Shown in pieces: positions 1 through 11,764 of a DNA stretch of 64,000 bases. The notes under the pieces are model-generated. The model had not been told where the DNA came from, did no database searches, and saw only the letters and a list, made by a program, of their open reading frames with translations. This DNA is from Haliclona indistincta (taxonomy: Eukaryota > Porifera > Demospongiae > Haplosclerida > Chalinidae). Made by a program: the position numbers and the translations under genes. The stretch covers positions 7,963,385 through 8,027,384 of the forward strand of contig OZ024792.1 in the NCBI GenBank assembly GCA_964017065.1, in the 5' to 3' direction. Within the stretch, counting starts at the first letter, position 1; each line of letters starts with the position of its first letter.

Positions 1-230
1 TTTTCCTACACCTTTTACAACTGTCAATTACTTCATCGGACTGCGTCCTCCAAATACAGCTACCTGCAGCTTATTTACAACTGTCGTCCTCCAAACACAG
101 ATACCTCTAGTTATTTACAACAGTGTCAACTACTTCATCGGACTGCGTCCTCCTAAAAACAGATACCTCTAAATTTATTTACAACCGTCAATTACTTCAT
201 CGGACTGCGTCCTCCTTCAAGCCGCTGATG
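1..230. repeat. About 62-bp tandem repeat, cut by window edge
   Basis: About four imperfect units of roughly 62 bp share the core ATCGGACTGCGTCCTCC. The same array recurs at about 40652-40880, where it is the spacer of a large inverted repeat, so the window probably opens inside a second copy of that structure. No coding potential seen. Confidence 0.75.
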
Positions 231-1745
231 TAGGGATACTTGGGACTTTTACATTTGCAAGCATTATTCCATCTTGTTCCTTTACTTTTGCAAGCATCAT
301 CCCATCTTGTTCCTTTACTTTTGCAAGCATCATCCCATCTTGTTCTTTTACTTTTGCAAGCATTATCCCATCTTGTTCCTTTACTTTTGCAAGAGCCATC
401 CCTACACTTTTTAGTTTTTTTTATTAAAACTTTTTTACTTTACTTGTTCCTGTTACTTTTTTGATCACTATCAGTTTAAAATTATCAGCTGTATTCTATG
501 CTAGCTGTTATTTCATTTTTACAACTCTGTGAGCAGCAGTTACTAGCTAGTAGATGAGAAGGTGCATAGCCTCTATAGTCAGAGAGTCAAGGAACATGGA
601 ATGTTATTATCGGCAATCACGAAAAGGTTTAAATTAGTTACAGAGGTGGAGTTGACAACATGATATTTCCTAGCACTGTAATGGATGAAGAAGACACTAA
701 CGCTGACAATCCAGTGGAACACTATGGTGATCAAGGCTGGAAGACTCTGAGTCCGCCGGGATAGAGGATTCGACTCTAGACACGCCTAGTAGAGCCTTGT
801 TGATGTCGATATCACGATCACAGAGGCTTCTAGCCATTTACAATGACCAACGTCCAGTTGTCAACAGCACAGGGGTCCTATAGGTACAGCTCACGCCACG
901 TAGCTAGTGTAAGAAACCTACTAGCTAGACTCGGGTAGCATCACCGTCGTCCGGTTCGCGCCTGCCGTGGGTCATGATGACAGCATAGACAGATCCGCAG
1001 TGTTACCCAGGGTATGGTATACTACTTGTTCATACCTCTAGGCTCTAGCTTGCGCGCTGAAGCGCCCATGAGCAGAGAGAAAGCGAGAACCGAGCTCACT
1101 TTCAAAAGTGATGTGGGCGGAGTCAATGATCAGCAGCGACAAGAGGGTTAATGAATGGAGTCGCTCAGCCCAAAACGGTCCAAAAACCATGTTTTTCAAG
1201 GATTACTCGCTTCTGGTAGTGTTTGATGCCTATCTAAGAACTAAGTGCACTACCCCAGATATATACACGTGCGATGGTGCAGGTCTGATAGTGATTCGTT
1301 CACTCAGGACAGCGCTAGGCTTACTGAAAGAAGAAGAAGAAGAAGAAGAAGAAGAAGAAGAAAGAAGATGAACAATTCGCGTGGGCGGCGATTTTGTTTT
1401 ACCCCTTTAGAAACGTCTGCCAGCTTCGCCAAAGGTATTTCCATGCTCAGAACAATCGCCTGATCAATCTTAGATGTCTGGAATTTCGATAAACGCTAAA
1501 ACAGCGAAGATCTGCAACTTGCTCCCTGAGAGTCGCCATCTTGATTTTCGTCGTCGAGCAAGCAATCCCGGCGACTTTCATGGACTTCCTACAGGCGCTT
1601 ACACTTCAGATTCCCTCAGAGATAGTTAAAATGCAGTAGAAATGTATAACAAAAGAGATATGTGCGAAAACTAATTTTCACACATGAGTAGCCGCCATCT
1701 TAATTCGTGGTCATCCCTACATATCATTGCCTATCGGCAATGATA
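231..1745. mobile_element. TIR-like element, copy 1
   Basis: The left border TGTAGGGAT is mirrored by ATCCCTACA at about 1716-1724. The interior contains a 33-bp tandem array (246-405, about five units containing GCAAGCATCATCCC) and a GAA microsatellite at about 1328-1368. The whole unit is repeated at 40885-42217, and a related end occurs at 25230. A near-perfect palindrome (ATCATTGCC with GGCAATGAT) directly follows the right border. No transposase reading frame is visible, so it looks non-autonomous. The small open frames inside (including the one translating the GAA run) are not credible genes. The true outer ends and target duplication are unclear. Confidence 0.55.
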
Positions 1746-2404
1746 ATACCTTCAATAGTTAGTATCATCTTACAACTTGTGACAATAATCAACAATGGGT
1801 TACCAGCGATAAACTGTCGCCATCGATCATTATACAACAATCAAGCATACTTAATCCCCATTATGAGATCAATAATAATCAAGGGCAACACAGACTATGC
1901 AGACATCATCACTGATGATGTTGTGTGCATGCATCACCAAATTATCACACTCTATATTATGCTGCTCTGTAGTACGATGCTCTGATACAGAGACTGCTGC
2001 TCCCGATAATCACACTGGGATACTGGTCGTACTATGGGCGTGTATCATCTTAGGTGAACCAGCTAGCATTCATACCTTCTCTCCCACTCTCATGATAAGT
2101 GACTCCAGTTCACTCTCAGGGTCCTTCTCCTTCTGACCAGGATCACTGTATCGACCTCGCTTCAAACGAGACGGACCTGCAGATTGGACACACTCAACTC
2201 AGGAACTAGCTGATGAAATGTACAAGTATCTACAAACCATCTTTTGCGCTTAAGTCATGATCGTCTCTTGAACGTTTTCTGTCTTCCCGCCACGTTGTTG
2301 ACTCCATTTTGCAAGTTGCAAGGAGGGGTTCCCTATAATCATCCACGTGCACGTGGAGAAACTTTGACTTCTGTCCATTATACGGTTTACCTTCTAGTAC
2401 ATGT
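1746..2404. other. No gene recognised upstream of TRIM copy 1
   Basis: AT-rich DNA without a convincing reading frame. It does not match the leader and 5'-UTR intron found upstream of the other three TRIM-NHL genes; similarity to them begins only about at the start codon. Confidence 0.6.
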
Positions 2405-4580
2405 ATGGCTACTCCCTCAGTACAGCAGCAGGACCTTCACTGTGGTATATGCTCCAATGTCTTCACTAACCCGCTCATGATGCCTTGCCTTCACTCCTTC
2501 TGTAAGAAGTGTCTTGAACAGCAACTAGAAGAACAGGGCAGCTCTGCTGGCTCCATAAAATGCCCTACCTGTGACACTGTCTCCACACTGCCTAGTGGAG
2601 GTGTAGCTAGTCTCCCCAGCAACCACAGGTTAGCCCATCAAGCAGAGGTGTCCACTTACCAACAAAAGATAGAGGATGGTGGCAACATACCGTGTGACCG
2701 CTGTGTGAAGAAGACAAGTGGAGCAGCAGTCTCCTTCTGCTGTGAGTGCTGCCTCTTCCTATGCAGTTCATGTCAAGAAGACCATCAGTGGTGGAGAGAG
2801 ACTATCAGCCATGAACTAGTGAGTGTTGGAGAGAAGAAAACCAACAGCAAATCAATGATTTATTCTCATAAACCAGTTACGTGTACCAAGCATATGAAGA
2901 AAAAGCTCAAGTTCTACTGTGATACTTGCCAATGTCTGATATGTCGAGATTGCATTGCAATGGAGCACAGCGACCACAAGCGAGTCTACCCAGAAGATGT
3001 TGCAGCAAAGGAGAAGGAGTCAATAATGGAGACCCTCCAGGAAGCAGAGGATGCCATTACTAAGCTGGAAGCTGCCATTACCAGTCGAGATGACATGAAG
3101 AAACTGATCGAAATTCAAAGAGATGAAATGAATGAAGAGATTGCACAAGGGTTCGAAATGATATACGCCTCTCTTAAAGAGAGAGAGGAAGCATTGCACA
3201 GCAAGTGTGAGGAGTTTGCTAACCAGAAGCTATCCTTGCTCTCGATGGAGATGGAAGAAATTGAGAATTTCAAGAGGAGTCTTATCTTTTCAACACAGAT
3301 TGCATCTGAAGTACAAACGTACTCACCAACCGAGCTACTAGGCACCAAGAAGCCAATCCAGGAGCACCTTCATAATAGGCTGGCATTGTTTGCTCGATTG
3401 AATCTAGTGCCCGGTGAGAGTGATGATATTTCTGTTGTTTTTGACAAAACTGCGATAAATGAGGCCATAGCAGAATTGGGTAATGTATTAGTGGCTTGTG
3501 ATCCTGAGCAGTGCACAGTAGAGGAAGGACTGGTCATCCCTGTGGCTACTGTGGGGAAGAAGAGAGAGGTCAAGGTGGCTCTTAGAGATAGCAATGGAGA
3601 GCTAGCATATGTCAAGGTACCCATTAGTGCTAGGGTAGAGGCAGAGGAGAATGGGTCTATGGTACCAGGTTTGAAGATGATGGCCGTGCATTGCTCAGTT
3701 TCCAGACTATGGTAGCTGGTGAGCATAGACTCACTATCAAGGTGAAGGGTAAGCAGCTAGCTGGCAGCCCCTACAAGATATGGTCACGACAGAATGCCAC
3801 ACACGAGAGCGTTTCATCTGGAGGTAAACAATCTTTCAATGTTGGTGGCTACGTTTTTGGTGTAGCTGTTCATGACAATGGAGATGTGTTTGCTAGTAAC
3901 TATAGCAATGGCTGTGTACAAGTGTTCAATAGTGATGGATCACAGAAGCTACAGTTTGGTACAAAAGGCAGTGGAGATGGTCAGCTAAGTAATCCGCAAG
4001 GTCTTGTCATTGTTGGTGAAGTGTTATATGTTGTAGAATACAATAACCATCGTGTGCAGAAGTTCACTCTCACAGGTGAATATCTTGGTCAGTTTGGTAC
4101 CAATGGTTCCAATGAGGGTCAGTTTAGTTGTCCCTGTGGTATCTGTACTGATGGTAGGGGGCGTGTCCTAGTGGCTGATTATAACAACCATATAGGGTAC
4201 AGATCTTCACTGCTGATGGTACCTTTGTCTCATCAATCTCTTGTGGAACATCTCCATATGATGTGGCAGTAGATAACTCTGGCAATATACATGCAACATT
4301 GTACTCATCCAACTGTGTTGCAGTATTCTCCTCTGATGGTAAAAGGCTCACTACCTATCTGTCATCAAATAACTCCAAGTCACCCACTGGTATAACTGTT
4401 GACCAAGATGGTTATCGCTATGTTAGCTGTGTTGAAAGCAATTCCATATGCATCTTCAGTCCAGAAGGAACTTATGTAAACTGCTTCTCTTGTTCTTCTA
4501 ATCCACGATGCATGACCCTTGACAACCATGGCAATGTATATCTTGCTAGTAAAGACCGCCATACCGTCACCAAGTACTAA
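2405..4580 (+). pseudogene. TRIM-NHL (RING, B-box, filamin, NHL) pseudogene, copy 1
   Basis: This matches the three intact TRIM-NHL genes along its whole length, but the frame is broken twice. Near 3668 a 10-bp deletion, relative to the intact copies, sends the frame out just after the filamin-type strand beginning GSMVP. Near 4190 a 2-bp insertion shifts it again inside the NHL propeller. The three resulting pieces (2405-3715, about 3691-4272, about 4263-4580) together cover the whole protein. The N-terminal RING (C-x2-C, CLHSFC, CPTC), both B-boxes and the coiled coil remain intact, so a truncated RING/B-box/coiled-coil product of about 436 residues could still be made if it is transcribed. 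The conserved promoter-like leader and 5'-UTR intron of the other copies are absent. It is most likely a decaying duplicate. Confidence 0.9.
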
Positions 4581-4836
4581 CATGTGCCGTGCAGAGACAC
4601 CATTAGCCTCTAATACGAGCCTGGTCGCGAGGCTAAGTTAGTAGGTGACATCATAGACTTGTAGGTGACATCATTTGGTCAGTAAAGACATTCATTGTAG
4701 TGTGCATAATCACTTTATATTATTATTATAATTGAACTTGTTTATACACAACTGTTATGATTTAGTTCCTAGTTTTGATCCCTATAACAAGTAAACAAAC
4801 AACAATTATTAATTTTTGTATTATATCACTTAGTTG

Positions 4837-5186
4837 TAATTTTTCACTTCTGATTTCAATGTCTTGTTTTTTGATCTTTCTTGTTCAAGTAATGCGTTCA
4901 AACTCTCAATCTAATAAAATCAGTGATGATAGAACATAGTCAATAAGTAATGATTCACGTACCTCTGATGATAGTTCATCCTTCATTGCTGTCATATCCT
5001 CTATTTGTTGAACTAGCTCCGTCTTGCTAGCAACTACACACACAAGAAAGGTCTGATTCAAATAACCTGCATGCTGGTCACAAACCTGCCGTTTTCTGTT
5101 ATTTTCTTGATGACAATAATTTATTTCTCTTCTCTAAGTTGTCTTGTAGCTGTGCTACTCGTGCTGATTTTCTTGATCTCTAACAA
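4837..5186 (-). pseudogene. Coiled-coil gene exons, copy 1 (decayed)
   Basis: Three minus-strand exon-like blocks match the better preserved set at 38094-38698. In order of transcription they encode residues like VAQLQDNLEKR, then TELVQQIEDMTAMKDELSSE, then ESLNALLEQERSKNK, with GT donors and AG acceptors. Copy 1 differs by a few added bases in the first block, which change its exit phase, and a one-base loss in the run of A's of the third block. The exons therefore no longer join in frame. The heptad-like, Glu/Lys/Leu-rich sequence points to a coiled coil; the parent protein is not recognised. Confidence 0.6.
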
Positions 5187-5836
5187 TCCATCACATAAAA
5201 TTGAAATCATGATTCAGTGATAGGTTATCATCGCAGTGACTAACCTCAGTCACACATGGCTTTGACCCTGAATGCACCTTGTCAAGGAACCTATGCCTCT
5301 GGTTCAGCTGTAGCCTACTTTAATTATAGATTGTCGATGGATTTGCAGTTGCACTGTTCTATCCAACATCAGGACATGGACCTGAGAGAGGGTGGAGTTG
5401 GGGTCACACAGCTGTGAACGGCCCTCTCTACCTGAATCAGTCACAGCTTGACAGTTGACAGCACATTCTCCAGTCTCCAGTAACTCAAAAAACAGTGATT
5501 TGAACCAGTGAGAGAGATGTGGAGTAAGGAGAAAGGTGTTTATAATTGCATGTGGAGAGCAAGCAAGAAATGAGTGATGAGCACATGAAGGGCACGCTGC
5601 AGTGATACTCTTGTCTGGACAGCATGCAGTAAATAACAGGTTTTTAATCCTTTTATTGACCTATACACATAACCACCACTGGCATTTGAAACAGTCTCTC
5701 AAGTGCTTGTCATGATTGTGGTTTTGTGACCTCCCAAATGGTGTTTACTGGTATTTTGAAACCTCCGTTCATTAAAGTTGAAAGCCCTGCCTCACTTGGT
5801 TCAACTGCTATTTTGAAAGCCCTCACTGTAAAAAAT

Positions 5837-5930
5837 GCAGTGAGACGTTCACTCCTTTTTTGCCACAGTATTCACTCTTTTCACTAAAAGAGTGAATACT
5901 GTGGCAAAAAAGGAGTGAACGTCTCACTGC
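5837..5930. repeat. Perfect 45-bp inverted repeat with 4-nt loop
   Basis: The left arm (5837-5881, starting GCAGTGAGACGTTCACTCC) is exactly complementary to the right arm (5886-5930), with only CACT between. A direct repeat CTATTTTGAAAGCCCT flanks it on both sides. The duplicated locus at about 33175-33215 lacks the palindrome, so it is an insertion specific to this unit. Confidence 0.95.
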
Positions 5931-7727
5931 TATTTTGAAAGCCCTTGGCTCACCATACAACCACTACTAAAGGTACAAAATGGCTGATCACTGACTCACC
6001 AGCTAGCAGAGATTTTTATTACTCACTAAATAGAGAAACACCATTAGATCAACTCATTCACTTCAGATTTTATCTAACCTCTTCTCATAACATATAATTG
6101 CAATTAATAATGTAGAGCAATTCTAGATATGCTAAAGATATAACCACAACCAGCTCAAAACTGGCTTATAATGGTAATCGATGGGTAAAGAGTAAATGTA
6201 ATTAAACACAATCAGGTGTGCCTAGATAGTGTCTATGGAAACGCAATCAATACTTTACTACATAAAGGGTAACTTAGTAAACAACATAAAGGAGAGAGAC
6301 ATATACAGTATGAACAACACCTGAGGGAAGATGGGTGGAGCTAGTGAGAGAGCCTGGAGCTATAGTGACAATACTGATAGAAGCAGTTACCATTATTAGG
6401 AGTTGCTGTCCATTCAGTTACCCCCCATCCTCAGGACTTGAGCTTCTCAATCAGGACAAAATAAGCAAAAGCTAGGAATTAAGCCTGGGGATGAGGCTAT
6501 TCTCCTGCATTTTTGCAAGTTTCACTAAGATTGTATGTCTACAGTAACTCAAGATAAATTGGGAAAAAATTAATAAGTTTCTCTTTTAGTACTGTATAAT
6601 AAGAAAAGTTGCCGGCAGTCCATATGCTTGTGTATAAACTTAAGACTTCACGGATCTATTTTTCGTGAATGGCACTAAAACTCTCAAAATTTAAATACCT
6701 TGAAAATTATTATAAGTCTATGATAACCATGGCAACATATATCTAGTCAGACAAAATTCATGTGTCACACAGTTACTGTGTGCAGAGACACAGCAGACTA
6801 TATACTATTGTGACACAAATCTGGCGTGATTATTCCTCTTTATGATTCAGTTCCTATATCCTTTAATAAGTCAACAAACATCTAATATTGTGCTTTTTTG
6901 ACTTGCTCTTCTGATGCATGGTCTGATCTGTTAGTGGAGAATGAACTAAGGGTCACTCCTGCATGTTACATGCTAGTGAAGAAATAAGCTACAGCTTGAC
7001 AGCACATTTTTTTGGCTTCTCCAGCTGTCTCCAGTAACTGAACTAGAACCTGAGAGAGAAGGTGATGATGGAATGATAGAGGAGAATAGTGCTTGGTTGA
7101 GTAGAGCAAGCAAGCAAGCAATGGCTGATAGTCTACTCTCTCCAATATGGAGGACACATTAAGTGAGAATGGTCTGGGATCAACCTCTGACCCTAGAGTG
7201 ACTACATATCGAGTGTCGTAGTCAAATTGCATTACCATGGGCACAAAAATTGGTGAACAAAGCGAACCAGGAACTGTCTATTGTGATATGAGGCACAATA
7301 TACAGTAAACCTCTCTTAATGGACACTATAGATATAATGGACAAAAACCACTTGTGCATTTGTTTGTGTGTTGTGCAAATGTGCTTGAACTCTTCTTAAT
7401 CATTTAATTCTGTGTACATGCAAGCATGCTACTCCACCTGTAGCCTAATATTATTGATGTGTGCGCTGATATTCCATTTCCTCTGCCTTTGTTGTGTCCA
7501 TAATTTAGTTAGCTCATGGACCTGATATGAAAAGTTCAAGGCTAGATGAATTAGTGGTCACAGTTTAGTGAGTAAGCTTGTTGACATCAAGTGATAGCTT
7601 GTTTTTGAATTAAAGGTCCATAATGTGTAGAACGCTATATACATGTAGCTTCCTGTTTCTCCACTGATTCCATGATCCTAGTACTCACCTTCTCATGTTC
7701 TCCCTATTTGTTCTTCTCTCTCTACAG

Positions 7728-7839
7728 AACTATCTCTGAAGAAAATCTCGCCCATCATCTCCTTGAACAGATGGGCTGGAGAGAAGGCAAAGAGCTAGAA
7801 CGCTCCTGTGATGGGATGCAAAACCTAGGACACTGTTGA
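7728..7839 (+). pseudogene. G-patch-like terminal exon fragment, copy 1
   Basis: A pyrimidine-rich tract ending in CTACAG precedes an open stretch encoding TISEENLAHHLLEQMGWREG and then KELERS, with a stop at 7837. The core LLEQMGWREG resembles a G-patch motif, found in RNA-processing proteins. No upstream exons of such a gene were found, and the exon recurs at 27605. It is probably a duplicated terminal exon; whether it is expressed is unknown. Confidence 0.45.
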
Positions 7840-8402
7840 ATGACCCATTAGCTACTAAAATAGCTAGTCAAGGTACATGTAATTAGTTAAGAAAACCGTA
7901 TAAGTGGTGAATAGTGATAACTGCCACAGTCTCACACAGAATGTAGCTAATTACACAACTATAGCGTCAACTATTTGTGCCTGAACTACTAATTTCCATA
8001 TCAATGATGATAATTGTTTGGGGGGTTCGATGATCCATCCTTTTTACAATAATTGTGCGGACAACTCACCTTCAGTTTGTCATAGTGACTAAGACTCTGC
8101 ACTGTGGGGACTGAGAATAGATTGGTACCTTCTTGCTGTTCGGTATCTGACTGTGCACACGGTCATCGCTATCTGCATTACTAATTTTGTGAAAATAGAC
8201 CCACAATGTAAACACAATTAGTCGAATTACGACTGAATTGAAGCCTCACTGATAAAAAGCGCGACCAAGATCTCATAAAAGTAGCAGGCTCAACTGAAAA
8301 GGGAAAATTCAGCAGCTGTAATTAGCCAAGTTATCTAGCTAAAGCAACGCTCTTCTTATAGCAGGAATAATTTATATCGCGACAAATTACTACACCGCCA
8401 CG

Positions 8403-9885
8403 ATGCAGAATGGAAAAGAAATCATTATCCTTCTACTCGTTCTGTGTCTGCAGACCAGCACAGTCCTAGCATACAGCAATTTTGTACCCCCTGTTCCGAG
8501 CGTCTGCGATGAGTTTCTAACTTGGCATGGAGGCACACTAAACAGCACTGTAGCTAGGACAAAGCGAGTTTGGGTGGAGCTCTGGGATTCGTCTCAACAA
8601 AACCAGCAGAGCTGCTTTGAACATGGAGTATCTTATAAAGGTATCTTTCTTGCTTTGTGCAGGCGATCGCCAGCTTGCTTAATTTTAAATTTGTAGTTAG
8701 CATTAAAGCCATGGACACAGTTACCAACCGGCCAGTTCGTATCAAGGGATTCTTGTTTGGGACAACCGCAGGAACACTGCCAGGAGATGGATACGGAGCC
8801 GACCTACCTTTGTTTGCCAGCGAGTTAAATTGCCGAAGGAACGAAAATAGTAGACGACGCAAAAGAGTTTTACATAAGTAAGTGGATGTAACTATATATG
8901 ACTGTGTTAAATCTTTGCTTGGTTGCTGTCTTGGGTGACGGTAGCTATGATATATTTATTGTTAAGTGCAACCAATATATTTTGATGTCTTTTTCTTATA
9001 TAGGTATCCACTTGGTCCTGGAACAGACTTAACATTTCATTATAGTGCACCAACTAATGAATCAACAATAGAAGAAACTTTCAGGTACGTCTTTGCGATG
9101 CGCACAATCATCCTTATACCTCACTGCTTGCTATAGTAATAAAGCCAGCTCAGGAAGTTTTATTTTAAAAGATTTGTTTCTTTAACTACAGAGCTGCAAT
9201 CACCTTCACAAAGGAAGAAAACCTTGAAAATTTAAAATTTGAATTTCCACTCTGCAGAAATGAAGTAGGTTGAATAATGCAGTTATGCGGACTCCGATTT
9301 ACCAGCTTTTAATTCCCTACAGACATCTTCGACAGTAATGCTGCAGGCAACCTCCACCATTGCTCCTAGTCCTTCCAGCACATTCTCCATATCACCAACA
9401 AGCACCATCACCAATGTCACAATTACACCAGCTCCCAGTCAGTGCAGCTGCAACAGTTCTTTCAGTAAGTGACCAAGCACACCACACACAATAATAATTA
9501 TGTTCGATGCATTTCAAACATATTTTACTGAATTTTTTTTTCTCTAACAGCTCCCTCTTGTAGAAAAGAAATCAGTTTTTATAACCGCACTTTAAAACTT
9601 TTTAGTATTGCAACAAACAAGACCTATCACTGTCAGAGCAAAAAGGCTCTCAGAAATGTTACCTGTACTAATACATGCAACAGAAAATGCCCGACTGACT
9701 CAAGCTGTGGAATTGACATAGTCTGCACAGTGGATGCTAAACTGAAAATCAAGAAATTTAACTGCTACGGACTGGACAGCAGAGGGAACATACTCAGTGG
9801 TGCAGGGTCAATTTTGCTACGACAGAGAGTGACAATGTACACCGGATGCACATGCAGACGCGAGGACATTATAGCACTTAACTAG
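8403..9885 (+). CDS. Secreted cystine-knot-like precursor, copy A (six exons)
   Basis: The inferred exons are 8403-8640, 8697-8877, 9004-9084, 9192-9264, 9323-9464 and 9551-9885. All have GT/AG borders and compatible phases, giving 349 residues. The N-terminus has a basic start, then a hydrophobic core (IIILLLVLCLQ) and a probable cleavage site after VLA: a signal peptide. Exon 2 ends with a RRRKR furin-type site. Exon 5 is Ser/Thr/Pro-rich. Exon 6 is a cysteine-rich domain (CQSKKAL, CTNTCNRKC, final CTCR) whose spacing resembles a C-terminal cystine-knot (CTCK) domain. Several N-x-S/T sites are present. It therefore looks like an extracellular, proteolytically processed ligand-like or matrix protein. 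It lies directly upstream of a TRIM-NHL gene, as do both other copies. A possible AATAAA lies near 10174. The family assignment is tentative. Confidence 0.8.
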
Positions 9886-10827
9886 TTAATAACCAATCAA
9901 TTATTATGGCACGTTTCTCTGTCTATAAATATTCTCTAATTCTTGTTACCACTTATTTCTATTTTTTTCTGAAGTCTCCTGTTCTTCCTTCACCCTTCGC
10001 CCTTCCTGTTTATGGCGGACAAATTGCCCGATTTTAGTGCACCTGTTCTAGTTGTTTGATAATCCAATCATTACTGATTCTAATGCAACTTACCATTATT
10101 AGCAAAACCTCTGGCACATAGCTAATTTAATTGCACAAAATTATTAGTCTTTAAACAGTAGCTAGAAAGCCTAGAATAAATAGAGGTATTTTCTGTTACA
10201 CATTATTGTGATGTGTCCGTTTGCCTAAGGCTAAGGCTTTTGTGATATAAGTAGGGAAAAGGCAGAGGACAGAGTTCAACTAAGCTAATGTTCGTTATCA
10301 GAGTCTGATGAATCGTCTCCATAAGCAACCAAAGAGGATAGTTTCATTCTCTTTGGCTGCTCAGTATTGGGAGGAGGAGGAGGAGGCGATCTTGAAGGGG
10401 TGTTGATTTTTCATGGTGTCTTTTGAGCCTTGCACACACAGATTGATATGTGGTGATTTTATAATTAAATTACTCTTAAAAGATTGAACAATTTCACATC
10501 TACCACAACAAGTGAGAATCATTAAAAACATAAAATTGCCATACAAAAACAAGATGATAGCCGCAAATTCACAAATTCATTGTGACAGCACCTAAATTCA
10601 GGAATTCAATGGTGTGGTTGGTTACCACACATCAAATTATAGTTTAGCTTGTGACCATAAGTTAACTTTGCTCACAGTACAAGACCATGCAAGTACTCAT
10701 GACGTGGTAAACGTACTGCTTGTGCACACATTCTGCGTCATTTACCATGCATACCAACACTCTCTTAGACCTTTTTGTTGTGTGCACGGACACTATTGAT
10801 TTCATATTGTTTGTGGGGGAGTGTAGT
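9886..10827. other. 3' flank of copy A and intergenic DNA
   Basis: Probably holds the 3' UTR of the secreted-protein gene (AATAAA near 10174). The 10770-10825 part is shared with the upstream flanks of the TRIM genes at 30132 and 35708. No gene is recognised. Confidence 0.6.
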
Positions 10828-11578
10828 TATGCCTCGGTGGGCGGAGCCACGAGGCATACAGTAGTTCGTTTGTTTGTTTGTCAGTCAGTCAGTCAGTCAG
10901 TCAGTCAGTCAGTCAGTCATTCCGTCCGTTACTTCAGTTTTGCGGCGCACGCTGAACGATGAGCCCTGAAACTAGCAATGCAAGTAGAACTCTATATTAT
11001 CTCGCTTTTGAACATTTGAAACGTGTATACGAAGCTTTGTTCTCGAGTTATGGCGTGATTTGCTTACCTCGCGATCGATGGTTGTTGCTGGCGATCTGGA
11101 GTTCTCCGTAGACATATATAAATATCCACAGTTGACTGTCTAGAAGCTGATAGGTTAGAATTTCACTACAAGATAGCAGCGCATGTCTAAAGAAATTGTG
11201 TGTAAGCTAATAGCTATGGACGCTATCTCGATGCTGTGCTGTGCCGTGCTGAACATTAAAGACACGCCCAGTTGAATTAGTGGTCAGCACTGATTGGCTT
11301 CTGATTCCATAACTATTATACTGCACTGTACAGAAAAGTACAACAACTGCAGTTTACTGTGTTTGCTGTACAGAAATCCTGTATACATGCATCTGCAGTT
11401 GCTGTGTTTGTGGAATGGTAGATAGTTGTGTTTGTGGATATTTGCTTATGGTATTAGTAAAAGCTGGATACCGTTAGCTCTATATCAATAATTATTTTGT
11501 CAAACAAAATTTAAAATTTTTGTTGTAAATGTGAAATTGTGGCATTCCACCGAGGCATCTGCACCTTAGGTGCTTCAT
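10828..11578 (+). mobile_element. Hairpin-ended non-autonomous element, copy 1
   Basis: It begins with a hairpin (TATGCCTC pairing with GAGGCATA, an inner GTGG/CCAC, and a 6-nt loop) at 10828-10858, and ends with CCACCGAGGCAT followed by the palindrome GCACCTTAGGTGC. ATGCCTCGGTGG and CCACCGAGGCAT form a 12-bp TIR. A TCAG microsatellite lies at about 10880-10918. The same element occurs in reverse at 51184-51916, and its left part at 14814. It interrupts the upstream flank of TRIM copy 2, which is continuous in front of copies 3 and 4. No transposase frame is seen. Confidence 0.8.
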
Positions 11579-11609
11579 TACACATGCATTCATTCTCTAT
11601 TATTATCGA

Positions 11610-11764
11610 GGGCGTGGCTTGTTGGTCGGCGCCGCATTATTCAGCATTATTAAAGTGTTTGTTCTCGTGTTCTAGCTCAGTACAGTATTCACTTCTTGAA
11701 GTTCACTAGAGGTAAGCTATCGATTGTTCTAATAATGATAATTATCTGAGACCATTTTGTAGCT
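11610..11764 (+). promoter_or_regulatory. TRIM copy 2 leader with GC/KLF-like box and 5'-UTR intron
   Basis: A GGGCGTGGC box (11610-11618) lies about 150 bp before the start codon. A short leader exon ends CACTAGAG, followed by a 51-bp intron (11712-11762, GTAAGC to TTTGTAG), and ATG comes two bases later. The arrangement is conserved upstream of copies 3 and 4 and missing from copy 1. Promoter function is inferred from this conservation. Confidence 0.6.

Larger units (their letters stand above)
5187..8402. repeat. Duplicated intergenic segment of the cassette
   Basis: This stretch separates the coiled-coil remnant from the next secreted-protein gene. Its 5480-6340 part is repeated at about 33100-33540, and its 6467-8150 part at about 25257-28060 and partly at 33918-34410. 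Apart from the G-patch-like exon at 7728-7839 and a fragment near 7119 that starts like the exon at 42526, no coding sequence is convincing. Confidence 0.75.

Noticed and set aside
246..405. 33-bp tandem array with CRISPR-like period
   Set aside because: Units abut without unique spacers and the sequence is eukaryotic; it is a minisatellite within a repeat element.
8020..8040. Possible tRNA B-box (GGTTCGATGATCC) here and near 27912
   Set aside because: The B-box spacing is off by a base and no cloverleaf or A-box could be drawn around it.
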